Assembly: GCA_035048485.1 (NCBI GenBank)
Contig: CM068582.1
Span: forward strand, 35,492,096 to 35,556,095
DNA length: 64,000 bases
Direction: 5' to 3'
Origin: Pteria penguin
Lineage: Eukaryota; Mollusca; Bivalvia; Pterioida; Pteriidae
The notes under the pieces are model-generated. The model was not told the DNA's origin. It ran no database searches and saw nothing but the letters and a program-made list of their open reading frames with translations. Within the stretch, counting starts at the first letter, position 1. Each line of letters starts with the position of its first letter. This document shows positions 36,101 to 48,905 of this stretch, piece by piece. The position numbers and the translations under genes were made by a program.

Positions 36101-38193
36101 GATACTAATTGTTAGCGATTGAGAAAATACTCCTGAAAGTCTGTGATGTAAAGACTTTTACAGAAAAGTGAACAAATATGCAGATGATAATGAATGGGTA
36201 TTGAATCGCAAAATGCTCTCTAATGCATACAGTTCTATAAGGGTAATTTTGACTTCCTATGGCGGTAAATATAGGATACAACCCAAAAAGTACTTTTGAA
36301 CCACAAAAGCATATGACTGGGCCCAGTGCATGTGTATTCAGGTCAAACATCTCCATTTTATTATTTGTTTTGTTATTTAAGTTTTAATTTGGTTTCTTAT
36401 TCACATCGATAGTGAGTTGTCGACATTGTTATCTATTTTTTCTTCTTCACTTCGTATTTCGGTTAGATCCTTGTAGATATAGCCTATTGTGTATTTCACC
36501 TGTTTGAAAGGATAGATGTTTGTGTAGAGACAGGGAGGCGACACTGGCGATCATACAGTGCAAACGTTTAGAATTGGTTGTTTAATCTATATAACTAATG
36601 CATAGAAATTAATCTAACGTATCATTTTCTCATGCTCATCCAATTTGAGTCAACGAGTGCAAACCTACCCGTCACATAATTTGATAGTCTGCATTGCTTC
36701 CTGAATACAATATACTATTTTAGACAATATGTTAATTACTATTTGTAAATGTCCATCCATAATGCAATTCAAGATGACTGCCAAGACTGTATACTGACCG
36801 TTAAGAAAAGTGTTATTGAAATTTCAAATAACTTTAAATAATAATTCCTATGCTATAAATGGAACGTAGCAGTTTTCTTTTCTTCGTTTTTATTCCTTTT
36901 TTCTTTCGTTTCTTTTCTTTCCAGTTTTTCTTCTTCTGGCATTAGTTTTCAGTGGGTTTAGAGTTTAATATAGAAGATATATTCAGTGAAGTATAAGTTA
37001 TTGTATCAAGTTAAGTCAATCATTTTCATACAGACAATATTGAAAATTCTGATATGTTAAAGAAAATGGGTAAGATGTAATGCCTACTTTGCAATCGGAT
37101 TCCATAATTATGGAAATATGTATTGATTTCATTTATACATGTACGTTTATGTTCCGTTAAACGTGGTCTATTCCTATCTTTATGTTTTTGGATGACTAGA
37201 ATACAACCATTGTTTCGTTTTTACAGATTTGAGTTTCTCACAGTTTTATGTAATTTTACTTTTTCAATATGTAATGTAATTTAAAGAGTTTGTTATTTTT
37301 TCGTCAAACTTCCCCTTTCGTGAATCGTCAAATCTATGAAACTGAAAGCCATATGCGTACAGAATACACCTCAAATAAAATAAGTATATGGCCTAAAGTA
37401 TCAACGGGTTAGAAAACTCTTACGCAATGCGTTGAGTCCCATTCATATGATTGTTGCCTTTATCGTTTTATCTACGACTATATATGCGTCAAGAACGTTT
37501 ATTCCTAATGAATAGCGACTTCAGAAATCTTTTATGTAGTCCCTTAGCTATTAGTGCAAGGGACACGACAATAATGACTAGTCATGACACTTGACCTTTC
37601 ATAAATTATAAGACAATGAAAGTAAGGAGACAAAGAAAATTCGGTCCACAATAGGCCGACGGGAATCGCAGACATTTAATGAGATATACGGGTGAACCAA
37701 ACTTTATCGATTGACAATAATTACGATGCACTAGATATAAGGGGTTAAATGACAACACGGCATTAAGGTTAACAAACCTTAGTACATATAAGATTGAGAA
37801 AACAAAATTTGCCATAGGTTCCTTTGAATATGAAATCAAGCGATATTTAAGTATGACGTTTTTCAACGACGATCTGCTAGCATTATTGATCACAATACGT
37901 AGCACACCTTTCTACTTCATCGCAAAAGAAATTTCACAAAAAAGCAATTGGAATCTTGTTTGTCTGACGGGCGCTATTAAGTCTTTTAAAAGTGTGTAAT
38001 GAATTAAAGGAAAAATAGACAAATTCATGTCTATATCTGATATATAGATAATAGTGTCCAATCACATGGAATAAATAGTTTGATGTTCACTAGTAATTCT
38101 TCACCTAATGGGAATAATTTTAATCACATTTGATCCGATATGCTTTAGTGATTATTTTAAGCACTCGCCAAAGTTACTGGCATACATCTAAAG
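33128..38193. other. Gene-free stretch, 5 kb
   Basis: No exon, repeat array or RNA gene recognised. Short low-complexity C and A runs occur at 34245-34310. Confidence 0.5.
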
Positions 38194-38287
38194 AAGTCAC
38201 GGAATACATGCAAAGTAAAATACGAAAGTCTTGAAATAATCAAAGTATAATATGAGAGTCACGGAATACCTGCAGAGTAAAATATAG
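38194..38287 (+). repeat. 31-bp tandem repeat, 3 copies
   Basis: AGTCACGGAATACATGCAAA, a diverged middle unit AAGTCTTGAAATAATCAAAG, then AGTCACGGAATACCTGCAGA. The two outer units are 62 bases apart. Confidence 0.8.
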
Positions 38288-39574
38288 GTTTGAAAAAAAA
38301 AACATGCAAACAAATATATATAGAGGTAGCATTTAAGAGCATTCCAGATTAGGGTTGTTTGTAGTTATAAAGCTAGGATTGTGGAATTCGGTAGTAGTAC
38401 TACACTAAACTACAGCTGACCGTCAGAAAGAGTCAAGAAGTGCAATGATATCACCTGCAGTCTCCAAGTACCCTTTACCAGAAAGAACGATCTGAAACAT
38501 TATCGTTATTATTTTCACTGTTGAAAAGACTATTGCTTTTTCTTTTTTTATAGTCTTAACTGCCTTTCGGATGAGAAAGTGAAAATCGTGATCATTCGCT
38601 GCTTTGGGTGGATCTGTTGCAAAGGTATAAATTTCTATGCAAATGCGTCAGACAGATGCCATCACCATGTGCACTAAACATCGTGGAGCGACATAAAACA
38701 ATATTCAGTTAATAGAAATTTTAGTTTTTGCCGACATTAATGTTTTCCTATTTTTTTTTTCGTGGTACAATTTATTAAGCTTTGTCATTCATTACTTTGG
38801 GTATATATATAAAGTAAAACAACTATATATCATATAATAGGGGCATGATTAACATACACGAAGTGTGAAAAAGTCTAGCACGATGTTTCATGTCGGTAAA
38901 GATACTTTACCGAGATAGCCTTTTGTGGAGTTGACTATTTGATTTTTTCTTACCGATGACAACTAGATCAGAGAAAGAATGTAAAGGCCTGCTATAATTT
39001 GTTTCCTATCTTTTATATTTATTTCGTCTGTCTTATTGAAATAATTAGACTTAAAATTTTACGACATCATCATGTTATGGGGAACGAACTCGATAAATTC
39101 CTGCTGTACAAACGTGTACACTGTGAAAAGTTAAACACCTTAAAGATTTAATGTTTTTCTTTTTTAATTTATCAGTTAATTTATTGTTTATTGATAATAA
39201 TTTTATCATCTAGGATTAATTAAGTCACTATCGGATTATTGTACTTGAAGCCTTGTAATTTTACAGTATACAATGACATATACAGGAAGTTTACAATACA
39301 TGCCTTGCACGATAGGATAAACGTACTAATCATATCCGACTATATAGTTGAAATAGAAATCTTAAACTATATTAACAAGCATTCCGTACAACCTATATAG
39401 ATACTAAGAACACAACATAATACATTGCATGTGTTCTAACTGGCAAATATTTTAAAACTTTATTTGGATAAACTGAAATTTACACAGAACTGTAAATCTA
39501 CATATACTAAACATCATTGATAATAATACTTGCACTATATAAATTTGAAACTTAAACATACTCGTCATTCTGTT
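38288..39574. other. Gene-free stretch
   Basis: No feature recognised. Confidence 0.45.
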
Positions 39575-39740
39575 TAGAAGGCAAAGCCACTTTCAGATAA
39601 ACTGCTCAGCCAGGAATTTCTTACTGGCCGATTAACAATGTCAATGAGAAAAAATCTATGGTTGATACGTAATTGTTAGAACACAAAGTGACATCTCGTT
39701 AAAGTGTTAAATATTATAATCGACTGAGACCTATTCCGAT
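39575..39740 (+). pseudogene. PLE RT extreme C-terminal fragment
   Basis: AGGCAAAGCCACTTTCAGAT, AAACTGCTCAGCCAGG and CGACTGAGACCTATTCCGAT align with the copy 1/2 stretch encoding RARRLSVKLLNQG through the stop (GACTGAGACCGATTCCGA). Stops and indels abolish any frame. Confidence 0.7.
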
Positions 39741-39794
39741 TTCTAACACCACTTTGATATCTTTCATAATTAAAATTTAAACTGATTCTACAAA

Positions 39795-39880
39795 ACGATG
39801 GACGATGGGTGTTGCAAACCAGCAAAGAAATGCTAATTCTTTCCGGGAATCTTATGGGGATTTACATATGCTCCATCTTT
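39795..39880 (+). repeat. PLE 3' UTR motif, diverged
   Basis: GATGGGTGTTGCAAACCAGC ... ATGCTAATTCTTTCCGGG ... TTTACATATGCTCCATCTT parallels the motif at 29321-29400 and follows the RT fragment at the expected distance. Confidence 0.65.
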
Positions 39881-40119
39881 AGATGCGTTTTGGTTTGATT
39901 TCTATTCCTTTTTACTATATATGCAAATCTGCATGCCTTTTGATTTCATAGTTTTATTTTATATGATAATTTGTATGCCTTTTGGTGTCATGGCCTTGTA
40001 TTGGGCTTTTATACAGCCTTATGCCTTAGACTTTTCCTTGAGCGTTGCACACTGACTACAGGGCGGTTGGGACACCATGACGGGTCTTGTATAAACCTTT
40101 CTAGAGGAGGCATGGTCCC

Positions 40120-40580
40120 GAACCCCGTCCTTTCTGATTGTTAGTCTAGACTCCTACAGATCAAGGGTCTGAGCTGGCTTTCGGACCGGACCAGCAGAGC
40201 ACAGTTACCTCATGTTGATGTCGCCCTATTATATTTTTGATATCATAATCTTACTCTACATTTCTATTAGTGTTTATATGACCTCTCAACATGAGATACT
40301 CGTTGATCCTTCTTTTTTCTGTATGAAGGATTATTTATAAAATTTCAAATGTATGTCTTTCAATTGTACTGCATTTGCAATGAGTGGGAAGGTGGGTCCG
40401 TAAACCGGTCAACCAAAACAATTGAGAATCTTTTGTCACTTAATTGCCTGTCCTGAGTCGGTATCGCATATGTCGTGCAATCAATATTTTAGTAAATATC
40501 ATTGCAAGTAATTCATTACTTATTATCAACTTACATCTCCTTAGTGACCTCTGAACTACAGTTAAGTCAGATGTCTTTCC
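40120..40580 (+). repeat. PLE-associated ~460-bp module, + copy downstream of RT remnant
   Basis: GACTCCTACAGATCAAGGGT to AAGTCAGATGTCTTTCCC, with GAGTGGGAAGGTGGGTCCGT and CCTGTCCTGAGTCGGTATCG inside. Between the RT remnant (39740) and this module are two copies of a TTTGTATGCCTTTTGGTNTCAT motif, one more following at ~40600; the same motif precedes the 3' terminus of copy 1 (TTTTGTATGTCCTATGGTTT). Confidence 0.75.
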
Positions 40581-40639
40581 CTTCTTTATATGCTGATTTG
40601 TATGCCTTTTCGCTTCATGGTTTGTGAAGTATCGCTCAA

Positions 40640-41850
40640 AATCTCTGGTTTCTTAAAATATTTAAGAATCCATAGAAATCGTACGTTTAAATAATGTTGT
40701 AGTACATGTTCTATTACAAATTATGCACATGCTCCTTCTCTTACTGATGTAAAGACCATTGAAGAATTTTATATTAATGTTATAGTGAAGCTAATTTATT
40801 TTGATAGATAGAAAAACGTCAGTTTGGTAATTTCTAAATCCAGCTTGTATAGACATTTAGTTTGTCATATGCGTTTCTGCCATATCAAAATAGTTTTCTA
40901 CATACATTGGTTTTGAAACAAGGAGATAAATATTTCCCCTTTACTTCTGATCCTTCTTGATTTTTCTCGAATATATTTCATGTCATTAATATCATCAGAA
41001 TATTATCCTGTCTCAGTTTTAATGGATAATATTTTACTACAACATATATTACCAAATTCACGAGATTCCTGTGGGAACTAACCATTTATTTCTTACTTAT
41101 TCCTTGTTGGTGTTTATTCAAATGTTGTAATGCCCAAGTTTTTTTCGCTGCTATTTAAATGACACGAATGCCAGAGTACAATGTACTTTCGTGATATCAG
41201 AATTGAAAAAACTCCGATTCCAAATTTACATCATCATGAATGTCAATTGTAAGGACTAAATCAGGAAAAAGGAAACTCAATTCTTAAACAAGATATAATA
41301 TCGACAATCATCTATTACTGTCACTGCATATGTGTATACGCTTCATGCAACTCTTACCGCCATTCATCTTGCAGAATGGTTGTGGATTCATAATGGAAAT
41401 TTTTAAATGGTTGGAATGGATAGTTCTTCGACTCCAAAGTAAATAGCACTTATATTTCACAGTAGGTTCAGTTTATGGAGATAATAACTTTTCAAATTTC
41501 TACCACAAAACATCTGCAAATCGTAGCTCAACTTTTAACCAACAGTTTTGATAGTTTACTCTGTTGAATAAAATCTCTTGATCTTTAGACACATAATAAC
41601 TTTTGAAAAATTTTGATTTAGTAACTATTCGAAAGTTATCCATCTAAAGGAATGTGTATGTTTATTATCACTGATTATATATTACACTACTTATTATCAT
41701 CATGATAATAAGACATACAGAAGGGAAAGGCCCAAATTTATCTCTTTTCGATGGATATTGCAAAAACAATCCTGTATTTTAACGATGCTATATTAAAGGT
41801 TTCTTCATTCCTCTTTGTAGATTTACATTCTGACATAACGCTTACGACTC
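40640..41850. other. Gene-free stretch
   Basis: Holds a perfect palindrome CTTATTATCAT-C-ATGATAATAAG at 41690-41712. Nothing else recognised. Confidence 0.5.
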
Positions 41851-42081
41851 GGGGTGAGTTTTACTAAAGGTCGTAATCCCAAGCGTAGACTTTAACTTTA
41901 CTTGGAAATATTTGTCCTCTCCCTAAAGAGTTCCAAATTTAACGTACACTTTTTACAACGTTCACCAATGTAATTTCGTATGAGTATAGGCTACAAGAAA
42001 AATTCAACTGACGTACACGTAAAGTTAGACGGAAATTTTACGTCTACGTTTGGGCTTACGACCTTTAGTAAAACTCACCCC
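41851..42081. mobile_element. 231-bp MITE-like element with ~40-bp TIRs
   Basis: GGGGTGAGTTTTACTAAAGG then TCGTAATCCCAAGCGTAGAC at 41851-41890 is matched in inverse at 42042-42081 with two or three mismatches. The core is AT-rich and non-coding. The target site duplication is unclear. Confidence 0.88.
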
Positions 42082-45000
42082 AGTATTGGACTCGGTCCAT
42101 TACGAACCCAATGTTCTCTCCCGATGCTTATTTGATAATAACCGCAGATTATTGCTAGTATTTATTGAAGTTACACAAATTCATTGTTATAGCTCAATAA
42201 CATCGGGCGAAAACGCTAAGATAATTACTACAAGCGTAGCTATTAAAAAGGCTTAGGTTGCAATCGGAATATCATTAAATGTTCAAGATGTTGGTGAAAA
42301 GGTCAAATGACTTTATGTAAAAAGGAATTACTTGTTTTTGAAACCACTCAGGGCAGCTGTGAATGTTCCCGCTAAACTTTCTAAAGCTATGCCTCAATTT
42401 TTCCTTATTAGGAAAGTAGCCGCGCCTGTTTTCCTTTTTAGGAAAGTCTCTCAGGTGTTATCGTTAATATTCGGAAATAAATTGGTTTTGTAGTGAGCAC
42501 ACCTTTTTTTTAAAAAAAATTGTGAACGTTTTATAAGATTTATTTCTAGAAATCTCAATATTTAAAGTAGAATTTAAATTATGTGCTAACATTGTTTCTT
42601 TGTACCAAATCATTACCCATCAAGCCACGCTAATGGAGTTTGCACATGCGCTCTCGAGGCGAATTTGCTATCTTAATATACAATCGGCCGATTGCAATGA
42701 TCTCCAGTAATCTTTTGTGATAAAATGTAGCTGGGTTATTTTTCAATCTTACTGTTGACTAGCATTGCTGTCATTAACAAACAGAATCGCTTTGTTCCTG
42801 TTATTTGGTTGAAATCTAGTTTTACCGAGAGTCGATAAACACACGTCACGTTAGTGACTTGCTATCATCATAGATAGAAACAGTTTAAATATACACATAA
42901 AGCATCATTTTCGAAGTATTTATATCAATTGCTTTGACATTTTTCCCCATTTAAAAATATCTGATATTCTTACAAAATTATATGTAAAGTTTCAATTCAT
43001 TGATTTATCGAGTCTTAATTGTTGCAAGTACAATCATGTATTACAAATTACTACATTCCCTGTTCTACAGATGGCAAGATGTCCTTTTCTACCTTTCTTG
43101 TGCAGCGAATGCGCGCTTCGACATTTTATCATCTTTTTGGCGATTCTTTGGAACCAAACTCTGAAAGTACAAAAGATTTTATAAAACATTTATGATCAGA
43201 GGTATCCATGAGAGATATTATCTTAGCTTTTATTTCTATCTCATTAACGTTTAGCGCAGATTTCGATTTTGTACCAAAACTACGGGACTACAAATGGTGA
43301 TGTCCGCCGAGACTGACGGTCCGCCAGAGGCAGAAATTAGTATGGAGCCAATGGTAATGATAGTTTAAAACACAAGTCACATAATAATTTCAACTCATGG
43401 AAAATCATATGATAATAGCTGAAATAGTCATATATAACATTATGAAGTTTTGGGGAAGTAACAGAATCCGATACTATTATTTGTACACAAGGGAGACCAA
43501 ATTTACATAACTGCTGCGTGTACTGAATTATGTATCTCGCAGAGATTGCTTTCTGAGTTAAACGTTCCACAGTTGTCAATTTTTATTGAATAATGAACCA
43601 AAATTACTGAAGTGAGAATCTAGGATCGACGTATTTGTTCAGAATTTTGTTTAAAATGGCATCATTAAATTGTATCGCACATAAATAATGAATATCTTTT
43701 AAATGCTTAACCACTATTTCAAAGTATCTCAATGAAATTGCAACATGCAAACTCAATATTGCATATAGAAATAATTGATAAAAATTGAGTGCTGGAAAAT
43801 TATTCAGATAAAAACTCAAAATTGCTCTTCAGAGGGAAGGGAGTAGCGCTGTAGATATGGTATTTGTTCTTCCGGATGTATCGAAAGTGCAACGAGTACA
43901 TGAAACGACGTCCTAATTCGTTTACTGTAATATTCTATTCTCATATTACTACAAATGAATTAGACAGTAAAAACATTGTACTTTGAGGTTAGAAAGTATA
44001 CTGAAAGAAGTAGTTCAAGTGAAAATATACGATTGTTTTTGTGAATGAACTAAACATTAAAGACAATAAAACAAACCTTGCGTTTAATAGCATAGTATTG
44101 TTCCTTAACGTTCGAGTTATTTACAACAATTTATGTCGAGTCATTTCGGCAGTGCATTTCTTATAAAAACTATTGTTACCTCTATGTAGATCTTAATCTC
44201 CGTAATGGGAGAAGTAAAACATACGATAGCATATCATGCTCCCTTAATGGCTTCATATGAATAAGGAAATGAAATTACATATTTGCATTTTTGTTCAAAA
44301 TATGAAATGTATGCGAAATTTAGTGTTTTCTTACGATGTTCCTGACGATTTAAAGTAACTTCTATGATAATAAAGTTGATTATTTGATACAGCAGATATG
44401 CAAAATGTGGGTAGCAATTTCATTGCTACTGCTATACATGGATGTCTTTTATGGCATGACCTTTAGAATGCTGGTTTGTTTATTCTAAAAAGCATATTGT
44501 CAAATACATATAATACTCGGATTGGGTTTTAATTGCGAAGAATTACAACATGAAATGTCACAGAAATCGAATTCTATATTCCAATGAAGAGAACATTTGT
44601 GATCAAAAGATAAGATTATGGAAAATTTACTTCAGATTTCAAAATCATGACATCGAAAGGCATACAAAATCTACAAGAATGGAAACCAAATACATAACAA
44701 ACAAAAACATTTACTAAGCAACATTATATGCACCCAAAAAGGGAGAGATCAGTTTGCCGAGAAGAGTAAGCAGCTCATGCGTGCTAACCACAACCGTCAC
44801 TAAAGTCCGGTAGAATGTTTTCATACCAAGTATAGATCTTAAATTTGGTGATCAAGGTTGATTTAGGACTCAAAACAGATTATCTTAGAATATTTGATTA
44901 AATACAGCAGGTATTTCATATGAAATTCTGCCATATTTAAATTAATTTCTTGCCATAAATATCAATGGTAAATTAAGAATCAAATACTGTGGTTAATGGG

Positions 45001-45427
45001 ATAAACACTGTTGAATACTGTCGTGTACACGAATAACATGGCTGCCTGTTCTAACAGAGCTTGTATTCCATATTTACCCATATGTCTGCGTTCTGACTAC
45101 CCTTCACGGCAATGGTCATAATAACCGTCATTGGTAGGGTTTGCTTTGAGACAAAAATTTAGGAGGGGGGGGGGATATATCCTTTCAGCATTTACAACCC
45201 TCGTTACATGGATAATGTACTTTTCAATATTTTTTCACCTAAATTGATAACCCTGCTTTTCATGAATTACACAATGGACTATCCTATTTTACAAATTGCT
45301 CGAGTTTATGGTTTATTTCAAATATCTGAAAAACTTGAAAGAAAGAAAAAAAAACCAAATACAATCCTTATACTGAAACTCGATCTGTATTTTCCCCCAA
45401 GTGTTACTTCACCATGTTGGCAATGCT
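42082..45427. other. Gene-free stretch, 3.3 kb
   Basis: No feature recognised; short open frames on either strand have no domain. Confidence 0.5.
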
Positions 45428-45500
45428 GATATGTTTGAACGGTAGGAGATACTTTCTCTCCTCTCTGACACCTAATCTCATTATCATTTGATGATCTTTT
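45428..45500 (+). repeat. PLE 3' UTR motif, diverged
   Basis: GGTAGGAGATACTTTCTCTC, CTCTCTGACACCTAATCTCA parallels GCAGGAGATGCTCACTCTCC, CCGGGCACCTGATCTCA. Confidence 0.6.
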
Positions 45501-45614
45501 TCCCACTTACTTTCACTGATTTTTGGTTGTAGTAACTGTCGTACTACTTACTAGAATTGTATTTGTCTGATGTGGACAAAACAGAGACATTTGCTATTAT
45601 GATACTTGGAAAAA

Positions 45615-45680
45615 CCAGAGGTGGGATCAGGTGCAATGGAGTTGTGAGCATCTACTGCTGAATAGTCATACCCGCTGTAA
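45615..45680 (-). repeat. PLE 3' UTR motif, inverted copy
   Basis: On + it reads GAGGTGGGATCAGGTGCAAT, GGAGTTGTGAGCATCTACTG, CTGAATAGTCATACCCG: the reverse complement of the motif at 29321-29380. It lies ~120 bases from a + strand copy. Confidence 0.7.
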
Positions 45681-47226
45681 TATCATAAGATTATGCTACA
45701 TAGTAAAACTCGTAGTCGCATAAAGTGGTAAGACCACACCAAAAAAAATCTTGTTCTTCAGCTAATCTTTATTGTTTTTTTTTTTGAAAACTGTACCTTT
45801 TATATATAATAGGACTGTTTAATTAACATGTTTACAACACCAACATATGACCATTCCACTAATACTCGGAGAATTCCATTAAGTTATCAAAATACTCACC
45901 GGATTGCAGGATAACGTTATCCCCGACATATCGGTTAGGCATACTTAATCAGCTGTGATGGCACTATCAACTTTTGATACACGCTTGCAATAAAATATAA
46001 ACAAATGTGGCAAAATAGGTACAACGTAACAAATTGTTAATCCATTTCAGCGAACGATAGACATTAAACGCGTAAGGCTGAACTTCAATAAAGAACGTCT
46101 TTGTAGCTTTTTACTATCACACCAATGGTCGATGACTTTACCATCAATAATTATAGTTTATATATCTACTATTTTATGAAACTATCGTCACATGTAATGA
46201 AAAAGAATACATTTTAAGTCTTTTTGTCCACGCAAGACATTGATTTGTCGTGGACTAACAAATAAGTTCACAATCAGAAAGAGCCATGAGAAGTATAAAT
46301 AGTGACATTGTATTATTACAATATAAAGGGTTTAAGAAAAACAATTGCAGAATATCAGTATGTCAAACAATGATTACCGATAAGCCCAAATGTCTGAATG
46401 ACGATTGTAAAATTTGCGGAATGTAGATTTCAAATGTGATTTTTCGTTTACGAAGAAATACACATTCAATTACCTAACATATAAATATACAATCATATTT
46501 TGTTGTAAGTCTAGTAAAATTCTAAATAAATAATATGCATTGTAGTACATAAAAGAAATGAAAATAATCTAAATTACTTTTATTCATGAATTTGCATCAG
46601 TACAGCTCTAATCAATCATTTGAGTAAGTTTCCTGATCATTGAAATATCTATAACGGATATCTGTAGAACATATCCTTACATAACTTTATATCGTTTAAA
46701 CAAACTTGCAAAGAAATCCCCATGTTTACAAACACTTATTGAAAAGTTTCCCTTTTTTCCATTCTTCATTTAATGTATTCCCTCCCAATAAAAATCAAAT
46801 ACAAAATATGATAGCATCTATAGAAATTCAATAATATTTTTATCAAAGATTTAAGAATCTAAATTTCATGCTCTATCACCTATTTTTAAGACTGGTATGC
46901 ATAACCATGTTTCCCACAATAAAACGAAATGCCGCTCATAAAAAATGAGTATATCATAAATGCATATGTGAAAATGTGCATCTCGTTCCAAGGGGGCACT
47001 TAAAATTGTGTACCTCATTTTTCGATTTCTTAACAGAAGACAGGGGCAATTTTCGTATTTCAGTCTTATTCTCATGTAAGATTTTAATGATAAATTCTTA
47101 ATTAGATGCCTCTATAATAAGTTATTGAAATTATGTACTATTTTGATACTTTAATGCTATATTTTGGCATTTTGCCATGATCACGATGGCTTTCCCTTTA
47201 TCTGGTAAAGTTATACACGTATTTTG
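45681..47226. other. Gene-free stretch
   Basis: No feature recognised. Confidence 0.45.
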
Positions 47227-47476
47227 AAGTCTCATAATATTGTGTATCTTCCTATATCTATTATTTTAAAGTCTCATAATATTGTATATGTTCCTTTATC
47301 TATTATTTGGAAGTCTCATTATATTGTATATGTTCCTATACCTATTATTTGGAAGTCTCATAATATTGTATATGTTCCTATATCTAATATCTTGAAGTCT
47401 CATAATATTGTATATGTTCCTATATCTAATATCTTGAAGTCTCATAATATTGTATATGTTCCTATATTTATTATTT
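47227..47476 (+). repeat. 42-bp minisatellite, 6 copies
   Basis: AAGTCTCATAATATTGTATA begins at 47227, 47269, 47311, 47353, 47395 and 47437. As 42 is a multiple of 3 the array stays open on both strands, giving KSHNIVYVPISNIL repeats on +. There is no sign that it is a gene. Confidence 0.95.
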
Positions 47477-48087
47477 CTACTAGGTGGATACCACTGCCGG
47501 TGGACTTTTCGGGTAATCACAAAACGAGTTTTCAATGCTTTGAAATTAACCTAAAATATATTCCTTCATTGTATTGAGACAAAGTTTATAAACTACTCTA
47601 AAACTAAGAAGTTTCACTCTCATGTATATCTCTGTCTTGATATTATATCAAGTATAATAATATTCTTATGCAGTATGTATAGATATTATTTTATTGATGG
47701 TATCGTTCATGAGTATGTCATACGTGTAACGATATTAATTTATTTTTGTCATTGTAACATTTACTTTTATAGTTACACATAACTACAATGTAATGATCCA
47801 TCATCTAGAAATAGGTTTTCTTTCACTATATTGATGTATATGATAACATAAAAACACCATCATTTACGATTTACAAAATTTTAAAATCGGAAGAAGATGA
47901 AAGTGAATTGTGCAGAGAGCGATGATGTTTAAAATTACTCATGTTATTGTAAGAGACCACCGATGCATGATTCTCACTTCGCCTATGTCTTCTTAAAATA
48001 GGTTAAAGAATGCATTATTTCAAAGTCTTTCGTTTATGTAGTTGCTTTACGTAAGAAAAGTGGTAAATTATCCATTTCTTTTTTCCT
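47477..48087. other. Gene-free stretch
   Basis: No feature recognised. Confidence 0.45.
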
Positions 48088-48290
48088 AATTGTACTGCTT
48101 TTTTGCGAGTGGAAAGTGGGCCCTGGAGCCCGTTAACGACAGAAACTGAGTGTCGATTGTCATTTTAACTGTCCAGCTTTATTCGGTATCGCAGCTGCAT
48201 TACCGTCCAATAATTTATATGTCTTCTTATTTGCTTATTCTTATGTTATCTGCATGTCCGTGACGTCTTTCTCATACAGCAAAGTCAATT
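48088..48290 (+). repeat. PLE-associated module, right half, + copy
   Basis: AATTGTACTGCTTTTTTGCG, GAGTGGAAAGTGGGCCC, CTGTCCAGCTTTATTCGGTA, then ATCTGCATGTCCGTGACGTC, in the order seen at 51.5 kb. Confidence 0.65.
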
Positions 48291-48567
48291 TTTTCCCTTT
48301 CTTTCATTATCTTCCTATTTTTAACGAGCAAACAATTGAAAAAGTCTTCAGGAAAAAACTGCATCAACATGACTTAGGTACAATTATTTGATTATCGATG
48401 CTATAGTCATTTATCCTAGGTGTTGTTAGATGTGTATGATAGAATATATAGGGCAACTCGTTTAAAAAAGAAAAACATCTTTTAGAGGAAATAGGAAAGA
48501 GCAGCAATACAATAAAAAAAATCAAATATATATATTATAATGAAAATATGATTGTAATTTAGTATTT

Positions 48568-48905
48568 GTGTCATTTATTATTAAAGTTTACACTGAGTTT
48601 GAAAATTATGTTACTGACATTTATCCACCTGAACTTCAATTACACAACACCAATACTTTCTTAAATATTAAAATCATTAACAATAATACCCATACAAACA
48701 TATATGATAAACGTGAGGACTTTGCATTTCCTATTGTTGATTTCTCTTATTAAGATTGTGATGTCCATAGACTCCATCATATGGTGTTTATAATGGTCAA
48801 TTGGTTTGGGTTGCTAGAGCTTGCACTAAAGTTTTGGATATTCACGCAAAAAAAAAAAAATGTTCAAATCACTTTCAAACTCCAAACTCAGGATTATACA
48901 AAATA
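48568..48905 (+). pseudogene. PLE RT C-terminal fragment (older subfamily)
   Basis: Encodes FENYVTDIYPPELQLH, TFLNIKI, NIYDKREDFAFPIVDFSY, then after a stop a diverged GVYNGQLVWVARAC-like stretch and, in the next frame, KNVQITFKLQTQDYTKYREP. This is the same subfamily as 26955-27260 (compare LDFHTKHLQLPLKLR). Its tail is fused in frame to the younger RT copy 2. Confidence 0.78.

Noticed and set aside
37606..37905. 99-codon minus-strand open frame
   Set aside because: No recognisable motif and no supporting context.
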